A DNA stretch of 64,000 nucleotides from Streptomyces xantholiticus (GCF_014651015.1 NZ_BMWB01000028.1:19493-83492); one strand, 5' to 3'; numbered from the stretch's first letter, positions 34,442 through 43,661 are shown. Translations and numbers: made by a program. The notes: generated by a model from the letters alone, not told the origin.

Positions 34442-34478
34442 GAACAGGGCCCCGTCCGAAGTGGACAGAGCCCCGTTT
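34442..34478. terminator. Candidate bidirectional terminator
   Basis: GAACAGGGCCCCGTCC and GGACAGAGCCCCGTTT can pair (12 of 16 positions) around a 5-base loop between the convergent propeller-B and kinase genes. Confidence 0.5.
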
Positions 34479-34548
34479 CACGTCGGCACGAAGCGTGATG
34501 CCCTTCGCTCAGAGTCCTCGCGAGGCCGGGCCGTAGCCGATCTGACGT

Positions 34549-36273
34549 TCATTCGCCCCACGCTTCATCATCGCTCTTACCGTGCCCGTATTGGGAGAGA
34601 GCGTCCTGCAGGGCGGTCCGCTGATCGTCCGTCATCGGGCCGAGGATGCAGATGGGGGCCATCCCGTTGCGGCCGCGGGTTTTGCTCTCGTAAGGCCACC
34701 CGGGCGGGCGGTACGGAGTCGAGGGCTTCTCACCCTGCGCGAACTTGACGTGGAGTCCGGCTCTGGCGGCGTGCAGAACCCGATTGGGCAACTCCTCGCG
34801 GTATCCGATGACTTCCCCGACGGCGAACGTCCGCACCTGACTCCATCGATATTGATGTCTGTCGAGTCGGGTGGCGGTTCTGATGCCCTGCGGCCCGATC
34901 TCCAGAGACCACGCGGACCTGCCGTTCGGCGCGAGGGCGTTCACGATGGCAGCCAGGAGCAACATAATCAGGCAAAATGTTCCGATAGCGCCGAAAACTA
35001 TCGCTATGACTGTCCATGCGGGCGCATGTCCGGGTTCGAACTCAAACGGTTCGTCCGGCGCCAGTGCGAGCGAGACAAGGAACCCGGCCAGCGCCACCGC
35101 CGACGTGATCAGGAACCCAACGACCACGCCACGCCCCTTGCCAGTCATGTAGGCGGACGGGGGCTCTTTCCCCGTCCATGAAATGGTGAACGGGGCGTTG
35201 GAGCGGGTCGGCTGGGCTCCGTCCAGTGGGAGCGTACGCGGTGGAGGCGGCTGCACCGCCGTGGTCCGCCGGTCCGACGCCTCGCGGTGCTGAAGTCTCG
35301 GAGCATGAGGGATACGGGTCGCGGCGACGTCGTGCGCGGCCCGCATGGCAGTGGCGAGCTGGGCGAGGAGAGCAGCGCGGGACTCCAGATGTGAGGGGAC
35401 CCTGCTCGGCCCGGCGGTTGTGGGGATGTGGGTGCGGTCGAGTTGTCTCAGTGCCTGGGAAAGGCCGGCCGCGTTCGGGTACCGCTTGCCGGGGTCTTTG
35501 TGCAGCAGGGTGAGTACGAGGTCGTCCCAGGCGGCTGGGATGCCCGTGGAGACCGAGCTGGGGGTGGGTGGGTCCTGGGTGAGGTGTGCAGAGAGGTAGC
35601 CCACGGTGTCGGGGGCCTGGAACGGCAGCCGGCCTGTAATCAGCTCGAAGAGCAGGCAGCCGAGCGCGTACAGGTCGCTGCGCGGCTCCGGGAAGCCACG
35701 TGCTTGTTCGGGTGCCATGTACGGGGGCGTGCCCACGATGAAGCCGGTCTGGGTGAGGCGGTCCGCGGTCGCGTAGGGGTCGGCCGCCCGCGCAACGCCG
35801 AAATCGAGGACCTTCACGGCCCCGGAGGGCGTGATGAGGATGTTGGACGGCTTGATGTCCCGGTGCATGATTCCGGCGTCGTGCGCGTCTGCCAGCGCGT
35901 CGCAGATCTGTGCGCCCCATCGGGCAGTGTCGGGCAAGGTGATGGCGCCTCGGCGCAGCATCGCGTCCAGGCCCTCGCCTCGGACCAACTCCATTACCAG
36001 GAACGGGGTTCGGTTGTCCCCGGTGCCGGTCTCACCGAGGTCGTGGATGGTCACGATGTTGGGGTGCTGCAGCCGGGCAGTGATCCGTGCCTCGCGCAGG
36101 AACCTGGCCCGTGCCTCGGTGCCATGGCTCCCGCCTCCGGCGAGCAGTGAGATCACCTTGATCGCGACGGGCCGGCCCAGCGACTCGTCCTGTGCCTCCC
36201 ATACTTGCCCCATGCCGCCCTCACCGAGCTGCCGCACCAACCGGTAACGGCCTCCCAGAAGCTGGTCTCGCAC
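34549..36273 (-). CDS. Membrane-bound Hanks-type Ser/Thr protein kinase with C-terminal PH-like domain
   Basis: A 574-residue protein. The kinase domain (about 1-270) has GEGGMG, invariant Lys in VAIKV, HRDIKPSN catalytic loop, DFG and GTPPYMAPEQA; all catalytic residues are present. Two hydrophobic helices follow (about 375-400 and 415-445), with the kinase on the cytoplasmic side, and a soluble C-terminal ~110-residue region. That region contains WSLEIGPQGIRTATRLD and YRWSQVRTFAVGEVI, a bacterial PH-like pattern, instead of the PASTA repeats of PknB. I use GTG 36273, with GGGGAGG 7 nt upstream, over a GTG 24 bp earlier. Confidence 0.85.
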   Translation of the reverse strand: MRDQLLGGRYRLVRQLGEGGMGQVWEAQDESLGRPVAIKVISLLAGGGSHGTEARARFLREARITARLQHPNIVTIHDLGETGTGDNRTPFLVMELVRGEGLDAMLRRGAITLPDTARWGAQICDALADAHDAGIMHRDIKPSNILITPSGAVKVLDFGVARAADPYATADRLTQTGFIVGTPPYMAPEQARGFPEPRSDLYALGCLLFELITGRLPFQAPDTVGYLSAHLTQDPPTPSSVSTGIPAAWDDLVLTLLHKDPGKRYPNAAGLSQALRQLDRTHIPTTAGPSRVPSHLESRAALLAQLATAMRAAHDVAATRIPHAPRLQHREASDRRTTAVQPPPPRTLPLDGAQPTRSNAPFTISWTGKEPPSAYMTGKGRGVVVGFLITSAVALAGFLVSLALAPDEPFEFEPGHAPAWTVIAIVFGAIGTFCLIMLLLAAIVNALAPNGRSAWSLEIGPQGIRTATRLDRHQYRWSQVRTFAVGEVIGYREELPNRVLHAARAGLHVKFAQGEKPSTPYRPPGWPYESKTRGRNGMAPICILGPMTDDQRTALQDALSQYGHGKSDDEAWGE

Positions 36274-36509
36274 TGTCCGCCTCCCCGTTTCGATCACCTA
36301 CGCCTGCCGCCGGCGAACCGGCACCCCGGGATCATGACGCGTCCGCGAGCGCAGGACTCCCGATACGCAGTAACTTGTCAAACGGCAGAGGCGTTCGCCA
36401 AGAAGGCCCGAGGCCCGGAAGGCCACCATGAGCTGGGACGTGCTTCCCTGCCCGGTGCACGAGATTGCCGCCGACTACGCCCCGGACCCGCTCGGTCGGC
36501 GACACGACG
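36274..36509. other. Kinase gene leader
   Basis: Divergent-type leader of the kinase gene containing no recognisable gene; the frame passing through it into the WD40-like remnant has no start I would accept. Confidence 0.4.
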
Positions 36510-36840
36510 TACTCGCGGCCTCACGGCGACGGTCCCGGGTCACGCCGGCTCTGCGCAGTCGGTGGCCTTCACCCCGGACGGGAAAACCGTCGCCGGCAGC
36601 GGCCGGGACGCCATAGGGAGACTGTGGGACGTACGCACCCGCCGCCGCTTCGGCACCCTCAGTGGCCACATCGGCATCGTCTGGCCTGCCGTCGTCAGCC
36701 CGGACGGCAAGACGTCGGCAACTATCGGCGACGAACGAACGGCACGCCCTGTGGGAACACCTGACCCACCAGCAACTGGCCCTACTCACCGGTTACACCG
36801 ACGTCCTGCCTCGGCTCTCGCCCGGGGCCCGCGGCCGGCT
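36510..36840 (+). pseudogene. WD40-repeat protein remnant
   Basis: VPGHAGSAQSVAFTPDGKTV, AGSGRDAIGRLWDVRTRRRF, then GTLSGHIGIVWPAVVSPDGK are two WD40 blades; after a frameshift near 36730 a third reads ALWEHLTHQQLALLTGYTDV. There is no start codon or full-length frame, so it is a broken WD40 gene, possibly once next to the Ser/Thr kinase. Confidence 0.6.
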
Positions 36841-36961
36841 GCGATCACCCGATCGAGGCTCGGTGTCGGTGGCTTGGCCCGAGGCTGACCGTAGGCGCTC
36901 ATCGCGGCTTGCCTGGAGGAGCCGAGCGGTGGATGGCAGGACCGAGCTCCTCCGGCGGGGC

Positions 36962-37576
36962 TCAGATCTGCTGGTCGTTGCTGTGGCGGCCGAGGCCGCG
37001 CCCGAAGCGTTCGGAGATGGCCGGCATCAGGCTCTCGCCATCGGCTGGGCGGTCCAGGCCGAAGACGTAGCCGGGGAAGTCCAGGTTCTTCTGCACCGCC
37101 CAGATCCCGTCGTGGTCCTCCGGCGGAAGGACGCGCACCGGGTCGCCGACGGCGACCCAGCCGATCGGCACCATCGAGTCGGCCGGCAGCACGGTGCGCA
37201 GATGCACGATGCCGTTGATCCGCACCTCGGAGCGAGTCCCGATCCGTGCTCCGTTGAACACGCGGCTGCCGGTGGCCAGGAAGACCTCGTCCTCGACCCG
37301 GCAGCCGGTCAGGTAGGAGGTGGGGCCCACCAGGACCTGCCGTCCCAGAATCAGCGGATCCCGCCGGGTACCACGCAGGACCGCGTTCTCCATCACGATG
37401 CTGCCCTCGCCCAGTTCCACTGGCCCTCCCTCGGCGGTGAGCACCGCACCGAACAGCACCCGGCACCCGGCCCCCACGCGCACGTTCCCGCACAGCGTGG
37501 CGGTCGGAGCAACATAGGCCGTGGGGTGAACCCTCGGCGAACAACCCTCGTGAGCGATCAGCATGGCCGCGATCAT
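36962..37576 (-). CDS. Left-handed beta-helix (gamma-carbonic-anhydrase-like) protein
   Basis: A 204-residue hexapeptide-repeat protein of the gamma-carbonic anhydrase/PaaY group: AYVAPTATLCGNVRVGAGCR, VMENAVLRG, LVGPTSYLTGCRVEDEVFLA and TGSRVFNGARIGTRSEVRIN form the prism repeats. The usual three His zinc ligands of true gamma-CAs are not obvious, so catalysis is doubtful. ATG 37576 is chosen; sequence upstream belongs to a transposase relic. Confidence 0.75.
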   Translation of the reverse strand: MIAAMLIAHEGCSPRVHPTAYVAPTATLCGNVRVGAGCRVLFGAVLTAEGGPVELGEGSIVMENAVLRGTRRDPLILGRQVLVGPTSYLTGCRVEDEVFLATGSRVFNGARIGTRSEVRINGIVHLRTVLPADSMVPIGWVAVGDPVRVLPPEDHDGIWAVQKNLDFPGYVFGLDRPADGESLMPAISERFGRGLGRHSNDQQI

Positions 37577-37619
37577 GCCGCGCCCTGGGGCGCCGGCGCG
37601 CACCATTCCACCAGGCAAG

Positions 37620-37960
37620 ACCCGTGCCGGGCCTCGCTGCGTTTTGAGGTCGTCCCAGATGCGCACGATCGGACCGTTGAGCTGGTACCCGCCAGTCGTC
37701 GTGCAGGGTGATGACCGCGTCGAGCGCGGCGTTGATGCACCCCGCGCCGCGTCCAACCAACCGATGGTCAGGGTGCCCTCGGGTTCTCGCCCGTGGCGGG
37801 GGACGGTTCGCTCGGTCAGCTCGGGCGGCGGGACAACCAGCCGGGCGGCCGCCTTCCTCACGGACTGGACCAGGACCTTGTGCGGGTGCTGAGAAGTGTC
37901 ACCCTGGACTAACAAAAGCCCCTCCATCGCGCCGCGAAGAGAAGACACCGCCATCTCGCT
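37620..37960 (-). pseudogene. DDE (IS630-like) transposase fragment
   Basis: Frames on the minus strand read HPHKVLVQSVRKAAARLVVP, TLTIGWLDAARG, then in another frame NAALDAVITLHDDWR and back to YQLNGPIVRIWDDLKT, an order seen in IS630/DDE-endonuclease transposases. It is frameshifted and lies directly upstream of the beta-helix gene. Confidence 0.55.
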
Positions 37961-38152
37961 TGAGCCGTCATGTAGTGCGGCGACGAAAGCACGAACGCGG
38001 CGTCGCTGAGCAAATGCAGGGCGCGCTGGCCGGGACTCCCTCGGTGATGGGGATCTTTGAAAATACCCAGTGCCGCTCTTGATCCCCGCTTCGCTGCTCG
38101 TCCAGCCAAGGGGGCGGGAATCCTCCGTGGCAGAGGAGGTCCGAAGGACGTA

Positions 38153-38800
38153 TCAGCCGAGGACCGTCCCCAGGATCAGTGTCTCGAAGATGAGGTAGGC
38201 CAGTAGCGAGAAGGGTATGGCGGTCAGGAGGGTCAGTGCGCGTTCCTTGTGGGTGCGGCCCATGAGCAGCGCCACGAGGACCAGAACGGCGAGGCAGGCC
38301 CATGCCTGGGGGGCATAGTGCAGGACCCAGGCGTAGTGGACGGCCTCCATGCCGAAAACGCCCGCGAGGGCGGCGAGGCCGATGACGCGGTGGCGCGGGC
38401 TGAAGCCCCGCCACCAGGAGCCCGCCACCGCGAACAGGGGGCCTGCGATGAACGCCATACCCAGCCAGACGAGGGGAGCGAGCAAAGCGCCCATGCCGTC
38501 GCGCGCGACCTCCGCATAGCCGTAGTAACCGATGACGAGACCGGACTCGGCGCACAGACCCGCGACGGCGGCCGCAGGCAGGCTGACCTGCCGGGCCACC
38601 AGCGCGCCGGCCGCGAACGCGGCGACGGACCAGACCGCACCGGAGTTGGGGATCTGATTCCAGGCCCCCGGAAGCCGGCCCTGGGCCAGGTTGGTCAAGA
38701 CGCCGAGGAGGAGTCCTCCGGCGAATGCCGACGCCGTTGCGTAGGCCCGGACTCTTCCGCTCGTGTCGGGCACCGAGGCGGTGACAGGGGACGCGTTCAT
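38153..38800 (-). CDS. DUF6518-like multi-pass membrane protein
   Basis: A 215-residue integral membrane protein with about 6-7 hydrophobic helices: YATASAFAGGLLLGVLTNLA, VWSVAAFAAGALVA, PLVWLGMAFIAGPLFAVAGS, VIGLAALAGVFGMEAVHYAW and LTLLTAIPFSLLAYLIFETL. The signature GLVIGYYGYA is typical of a Streptomyces membrane family that I associate with DUF6518. Function unknown. ATG 38800 is used; an in-frame TTG lies 27 bp upstream. Confidence 0.75.
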   Translation of the reverse strand: MNASPVTASVPDTSGRVRAYATASAFAGGLLLGVLTNLAQGRLPGAWNQIPNSGAVWSVAAFAAGALVARQVSLPAAAVAGLCAESGLVIGYYGYAEVARDGMGALLAPLVWLGMAFIAGPLFAVAGSWWRGFSPRHRVIGLAALAGVFGMEAVHYAWVLHYAPQAWACLAVLVLVALLMGRTHKERALTLLTAIPFSLLAYLIFETLILGTVLG

Positions 38801-39127
38801 GGTGGTGATGCTCTCTGCTTCTTTCAAGGGCTGCGAGGCTCACACCCCTTCGTGCAGTTGTAAGGATGCACGGAGCCAGCGGTGCGTTCCCTTGACCTGC
38901 TCCGCCCTGGCTCCGCCGAGGTGGTAAGGGCCCAGGGCTCCCGGAATGTGGGGAAATGAGGCGAGCAGGTACGGCCCGCGCCTGAGCAAGGGGTGGGGGT
39001 CTGCTCCAGCGCTACGCCGCGCACTGTCAACCGGATAGATGTTCAAGCGTCGGATGTTCGGCCGCGCGGGCTTTGGGCCGTTACGCAAGCGGGTACTACT
39101 CGCCTGAGCCGGCTGGCCGAGCTCCGG
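38801..39127. other. Intergenic region
   Basis: No convincing gene. The minus strand from about 38830 carries short Arg/Pro-rich frames only. Confidence 0.4.
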
Positions 39128-39669
39128 CTATGTGAGCAGCCGGAAGCCGGGCTGCTGCGCCCACGCTCCGAGAAACTCCGCCGAACCGTACGCGGCAGGC
39201 CACGGATCGGCCATCGTTGCGACGATTCCCGGAAGGCCGGCCACGATCGGCACCTGATCTTGCCGTAGTTCGGCGTGGGCGACTCCACCGATCACGTCCA
39301 TAACGGCGGCGGTCACCAGGGCCGGAACGACGTGGTCGACTGGACTGTTGCAGAACGCGATGACGTCGACGGCGTAGGTCCGCGTGAAGCCGATGAGAGG
39401 CTCCTGGTCGACTTCGTCGGCGTGCTCGGCCTTGAAGACGGCCTCATCGCCGATGCCGGCCCCATGAGAGAGAACAGGACGGGCCGACGTCCGTCGACGC
39501 CACCGGTGGCCGAGATGCCGAGGCTCTCCGCGTGAATGTTCACGTCATACTCGCCGACCCGCTTCTCCTCGAACCGTGCCGAGGAGCGAACCAGAAGCTC
39601 GCGGAGCCGCTGGATCGCCGCGCGGGGGACAGCCTCCGCCAACTCGATCACCAACACCGGTCCACTCAT
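39128..39669 (-). pseudogene. DUF6368-like gene with one frameshift
   Basis: Starts MSGPVLVIELAEAVPRAAIQ and RLRELLVRSSARFEEKRVGE; near 39460 the frame shifts and continues GDEAVFKAEHADEVDQEPLI, GFTRTYAVDVIAFCNSPVDH, VTAAVMDVIGGVAHAELRQD to PGFRLLT at 39128. With the shift repaired it would be about 180 residues. I associate the ending with DUF6368, a family of possible immunity-type proteins, from memory. A real mutation and a sequencing error are equally possible. Confidence 0.65.
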
Positions 39670-39770
39670 GGCTCGGAGCCTAGCCGGCCGGGACTCTCAT
39701 CCGCCCACCCCATTACTCAGCGTGCACCCACCGCAAAAGGTGAGCCGGGCACCGGAGCTGCCACATCCAC

Positions 39771-39925
39771 GCTACGGAGAGCTCTTCCGGCTCGGGTGAA
39801 GCTGGTGCTCAAGCCCTTCATCAGCGGTCAGTCGATGCCTCCGGGCCCGGTGACACCACCCCCGGATCATGAACGACAAAGGGGGGAGGTCATGCCGGAC
39901 CCGAAGGCCGGAGGCCCATTGCGGA
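39771..39925. repeat. Dispersed repeat, copy 2
   Basis: See copy 1 at 24559. This copy lies just downstream of the carnitine-acyltransferase gene's 3' end. Confidence 0.5.
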
Positions 39926-39970
39926 GCCGCGAAAAGGGTGACGGAGGGTGGCAGCCCTTCCGCCTGCCGG

Positions 39971-41758
39971 TCAGTCCGCCAGCAGCTCCCGCAGTTCGCC
40001 GACCGCCTCCCGGAGGCGGTCCCCGAACACCCGCATCTGGTCGGCCACCCCCAGCGGTGTGCTCAGGTAGAGGTTGAACCGCTCCGGCAGCAGCACATAC
40101 GCGACGCCGATGCACCGGTCACTCGTCGCCCCGAAGCCGAAGTACTGGATGTTGGCGGAGGGTGCGGAGCTGGTGCTCAGGTAGTCGTCCCGCATCGTCA
40201 GCCAGCCCGGAGTGCGGTAGAGCGCGGGCTGCTCGGCCACTCCGAGCTCGGCCCCGCGCCGTCGCTGGATCAGTTCCAGTTCCCACAGGTGCTGCTCGGG
40301 TGCCTCTCCGCGCTGGCATTCCTTCGCGCGCGTCACATGTTTTTGGACGGCGGCCCGGAACGCGGCGAGCCGGGTGGCGGCGTCGGCCGCCGGATCGGTC
40401 ATAGCCGCGACGAACTCGTGCATCTCGGGGGTGACGACGCGCATCGCCTCCGTCCGCCCGCGCCGGTACTGGCGGGTGGCGATCGACTCGTACGTAGCGC
40501 CCAGGTGTCCCTTGGCGCGCTGGTGGGCGAGCTGGTAGGCGACCTGGACGAACGCGTCCGGCGAGACGCCCAGAGCCTTGGCGGTATTGCTGCCGAAGTC
40601 GTCGAAGGACACGATGCGGGTGGCGGTGTTGTCTCCGTACGCCGCGAACGCGTCAGCGGCCGAGCGCACTTGGGCCCGCAGGGTGTCGTCAAGTTCGAAG
40701 ACGACCGGCTCCAGCGCCGGCAGCCCCTGGGAGCGGGCGCCGGACCGGCGGGAGTGCTCCTCGGCCGGAGTGTTCAGCAGGGCGTCGGTGAAGCTGAGGA
40801 TGGTGGTGCCGTCCAGCTCGCAGTGCTCCACGTTGATGCCCGCACGGCCGTCGGCGAAGACGATGAAGGACACCGCCTTGTCGAACCAGCGGTTGCCGCG
40901 GTCGCCGTACAGCAGCTGGTCGCAGGCCTCCTGGGTGTCCGCGGGTGCGAAGTCCTCCAGGCAGACGCAGAACAGGGCGGTCTCGATGACGTCGAGCGCG
41001 TCCGCGTTGCGGGGTTGGCAGGCGAGCAGGGACTCGCGGGCTGCCGCCCACTGAGCGCGAGCCATGGTGGTGAGGTGCCCCACCGAGGTGTCCGCGGCGG
41101 CCGGTTCGGCGCCGGCCTTCATCACCGCGTGCAGGCCTGCCTCGAGGTCTTCGAGGCTGTGCGGGACGCCGTCCGCGCCGAGCACGTCCAGGCGGAACAT
41201 GCCTCCCCGGAAGAACACCACGATGTGCCGGGCCCGGGACGGGCCCGGCCACTGGTCGGTGTAGGGGCTGCGCACGGTGTCCTGTTCCGCGCCGGGGATA
41301 CGGGTCGCGGAGAACAGGTACTTGTTCTGCTCCATCGACTGGGGCTGCCCGCGCTGCACCACCGGCGGAATGAGCTCCTGGTCGAGCTGCCGCTTGTAGT
41401 CGACGGCCCCGGCGATGAGCCCGGCAGCGCGCTCCACCTGTGGCCGGCCGGTGTCCTTGAACAGGAAGAAGAAGTTGGCGTTGAGCGCGATCCGGTCCCG
41501 GCGCCCCAGGTAGCGGTACGGCCAGAAGGTGTCGAGCCAGCTGTGTACGCCCTCCGCCGCGTCGTACTCCTCCAGCGCCGCGTGCAGCACCCGGCCCGGG
41601 CCGTCCGGCCGGAGGAAGGCGGCCACCTCGGCCTCCGTCGCCGCCAGCTCGTCGGCGGTCAGCAGCGGCTCGCACCAGGCGAGGAACCTCTCGCAGCTCG
41701 CCTCGAGTGTGGGCAGCGGCACGCGCGGCAGGCCGGCCTCCTGGGAGAAGGTCGTCAT
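39971..41758 (-). CDS. Choline/carnitine O-acyltransferase
   Basis: A 595-residue enzyme of the choline/carnitine acyltransferase family, which moves acyl groups between CoA and a trimethylammonium alcohol. It has the whole family pattern: N-terminal LPRVPLPTLEASCERFLAWC, RRDRIALNANFFFLF, then GNRWFDKAVSFIVFADGRAG and INVEHCELDG, where His312 is the catalytic base, and the late TSSAPSANIQYFGFGA block corresponding to the STS/GFG substrate site. Family members are mostly eukaryotic, so a full-length bacterial copy is notable. ATG 41758 follows AGGAAAC. It is third in an operon with a methyltransferase and an oxygenase. Confidence 0.85.
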   Translation of the reverse strand: MTTFSQEAGLPRVPLPTLEASCERFLAWCEPLLTADELAATEAEVAAFLRPDGPGRVLHAALEEYDAAEGVHSWLDTFWPYRYLGRRDRIALNANFFFLFKDTGRPQVERAAGLIAGAVDYKRQLDQELIPPVVQRGQPQSMEQNKYLFSATRIPGAEQDTVRSPYTDQWPGPSRARHIVVFFRGGMFRLDVLGADGVPHSLEDLEAGLHAVMKAGAEPAAADTSVGHLTTMARAQWAAARESLLACQPRNADALDVIETALFCVCLEDFAPADTQEACDQLLYGDRGNRWFDKAVSFIVFADGRAGINVEHCELDGTTILSFTDALLNTPAEEHSRRSGARSQGLPALEPVVFELDDTLRAQVRSAADAFAAYGDNTATRIVSFDDFGSNTAKALGVSPDAFVQVAYQLAHQRAKGHLGATYESIATRQYRRGRTEAMRVVTPEMHEFVAAMTDPAADAATRLAAFRAAVQKHVTRAKECQRGEAPEQHLWELELIQRRRGAELGVAEQPALYRTPGWLTMRDDYLSTSSAPSANIQYFGFGATSDRCIGVAYVLLPERFNLYLSTPLGVADQMRVFGDRLREAVGELRELLAD

Positions 41759-41781
41759 GGCAGCCGTTTCCTGACTGATTT

Positions 41782-42633
41782 TCAATTCTGCTCTCGATTC
41801 AGTTCGTGGGGACCTGTGGCTTCCCCGTCAGCGGGCCGGGAGAGGTAGAGCTGTGCGTACAGCCAGCCTTCCGCCTCCAGGCCCCGCACATCCACCCCTG
41901 CGGCCGACATCCTGTCCAGCACGAGCTCCTGCTCCTGCGAAGAGGCGAACCTGCGCTGTCTGAAGAACCCTTCGACACGGACGGTCCGGTATCCCAGCCC
42001 GGCCAGCGCGCGCTCGACGGGGTCGAACGGGAACATCCGCAGGACGAAGTGCGCCATCCAGGGCCGGCGGGTGCCCTGTGCCTCGACGACTCGGGTGAGC
42101 GTGCGCTCCGTGACGTAGCCGAGGCAGCCCGTCGAGATCACCAGGTCCGTCCCGGCGAACTGGGCGCGCTGCCGCGGTGTGGGCTCGCGCTCCTCCAGGT
42201 CGGCGTGGACCACGTCGTCCAGGAACCCGGCGTCGAGCGCGTAGGACAGCGCGCTGCCGGAGGTGTCGAGGCCGACGAAGCGGACGGGCTGCGCGGGGCG
42301 GCGCGACCGGGACAGCTCCCGGTCGTGGGCCAGCAGGGCCTCGCGGCTCTCTCCCGCGCGCTCCTGGCCGACGTAGCGCGCGTACAGCTCGTCCATGGTC
42401 GTGTCGTACTTCAGCAGGGCGGCGTTGATTCCGTATGAACAGCCGATGTCCAGCACCTTGGGGACCGCGACGTGCTGCGAGTCGCGGTACTCCTTGATGA
42501 GTTTGGCGAAGTAGGGCTTGGCCTGCTGGGGAATGCAGTAGCCGAGCGGGCTCAGCACGCTGAAATAGCTGCGCGGGTCGGGCTGGGTGTAGATGTGGTC
42601 GAGCGAGACTTTCCCGGTCGCGTCGAAACGCAC
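41782..42633 (-). CDS. SAM-dependent methyltransferase-like protein
   Basis: A 283-residue class I methyltransferase-like protein. KVLDIGCSYGINAALLKYD (residues 59-77) is the SAM-binding motif I, VRFVGLDTSGSALSYALDAG is motif II, and TDLVISTGCLGYVTE motif IV. The C-terminal domain, with WMAHFVLRMFPFD, is less usual. Substrate unknown; an N-methylation giving a betaine or choline-like product would fit its partner genes. GTG 42633 follows GGAGGAG. It lies 54 bp after the oxygenase gene and 24 bp before the acyltransferase. Confidence 0.8.
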   Translation of the reverse strand: MRFDATGKVSLDHIYTQPDPRSYFSVLSPLGYCIPQQAKPYFAKLIKEYRDSQHVAVPKVLDIGCSYGINAALLKYDTTMDELYARYVGQERAGESREALLAHDRELSRSRRPAQPVRFVGLDTSGSALSYALDAGFLDDVVHADLEEREPTPRQRAQFAGTDLVISTGCLGYVTERTLTRVVEAQGTRRPWMAHFVLRMFPFDPVERALAGLGYRTVRVEGFFRQRRFASSQEQELVLDRMSAAGVDVRGLEAEGWLYAQLYLSRPADGEATGPHELNREQN

Positions 42634-42686
42634 AGGGCTTACTCCTCCATTGATCGCTTGTGGGGGATCGCAGAGCGGGGATACCG

Positions 42687-43556
42687 CTAGTCCAGCAGCA
42701 GGTCGCCCCGCACGGCCCGACCCTCGACCGCCAGATGCTCGGGCAGGACGCGGCCGAAGAGCTGCCGGGTCCGTGCCACGCTCCCGATGACGCCGGGGCG
42801 CTCGCTGTAGGCGAATATCGCTGAGTGGCGGGCGACCTCGCCGCGCACGGGGCTCACCCGGTGCAGCGAGTAGCGGCCCTTGAACAGTTGCAGGTCACCG
42901 GGTTGCAGGGGCAGGCTCCGGATCAGCCGCTCGCCACGGCCGTCCAGTACGTCCCGGACGTCGTCGAAGTGCTCGTCGTGCGCGGACCTGATGTTCGGGC
43001 AGTACTCGAAGACGCCGCCGGCCTGTGCCTGCTGAGTGAGCATGCTGACGGTGAACTCATTGGTGTCGAAGTGCCAGGGGTGCTCCATGCCAGGCGCGAC
43101 GACATTGAGAACCAGCCCGGAGAGCGGGTCCGCCAGCTCGTGGAGCTGCGGCAGCCCGAAACAGCGGGCGATGAAGTCCTGGAACACCTGATGGGAGTAG
43201 AGCCTGCTGATGAGGGAGCTCTGGGGGACGCGGTCCCGCGCGACGAAGGCGTTGCCCCGCTGGAAGGTGCGCCGGCCGGGGTGGTCCTCGGGCAGCGCCG
43301 AGTCCACCGCAATATTGTAGACGTTGACGGTTTCGACGTCGTAGTGGGCCCGGGGGGCGATGGCCGAGCACTCCTGCTGCAGGACTTCGCGGAGCGACGG
43401 ACGGATGAAGTCCGGCAGCACGGTGCAGCCGAGAGTCAGCAACTCACGCCGGGCGCGGGAGACCACGGCCTGTCCCTCGGCGCTCTCGGGTTCCGACAGG
43501 GGATAGCGAGCCGTGTCGACCACCTGGTCGAGCGTTACGGCTTCCAAGGTGCTCAT
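42687..43556 (-). CDS. Fe(II)/2-oxoglutarate oxygenase (PhyH-like)
   Basis: A 289-residue non-haem iron oxygenase. The facial triad is HPWHFDTNEF (His162, Asp164) and SLHRVSPVRG (His232, with following Arg for 2-oxoglutarate), typical of phytanoyl-CoA dioxygenase-like and related hydroxylases. It probably hydroxylates a small amine or acid that its partners then methylate and acylate; this is inference. ATG 43556 follows GGAGAGG. First gene of a minus-strand operon with the methyltransferase and carnitine acyltransferase. Confidence 0.85.
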   Translation of the reverse strand: MSTLEAVTLDQVVDTARYPLSEPESAEGQAVVSRARRELLTLGCTVLPDFIRPSLREVLQQECSAIAPRAHYDVETVNVYNIAVDSALPEDHPGRRTFQRGNAFVARDRVPQSSLISRLYSHQVFQDFIARCFGLPQLHELADPLSGLVLNVVAPGMEHPWHFDTNEFTVSMLTQQAQAGGVFEYCPNIRSAHDEHFDDVRDVLDGRGERLIRSLPLQPGDLQLFKGRYSLHRVSPVRGEVARHSAIFAYSERPGVIGSVARTRQLFGRVLPEHLAVEGRAVRGDLLLD

Positions 43557-43661
43557 TCGATCCTCTCCACGTGCGGGCAGACCGTCCCGAGCGGAATGCT
43601 CCCGGAGCGGCTCTTCATCAACTCCGATGAGAAATGAGAGCGTTGAAGCTTGCGCCGAAGC

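Noticed and set aside
39869..41848. A long plus-strand frame opposite the carnitine acyltransferase
   Set aside because: Shadow of the acyltransferase; Gly/Val/Arg composition, no family signature.
42825..43637. Plus-strand frame opposite the oxygenase
   Set aside because: Shadow of the oxygenase gene.
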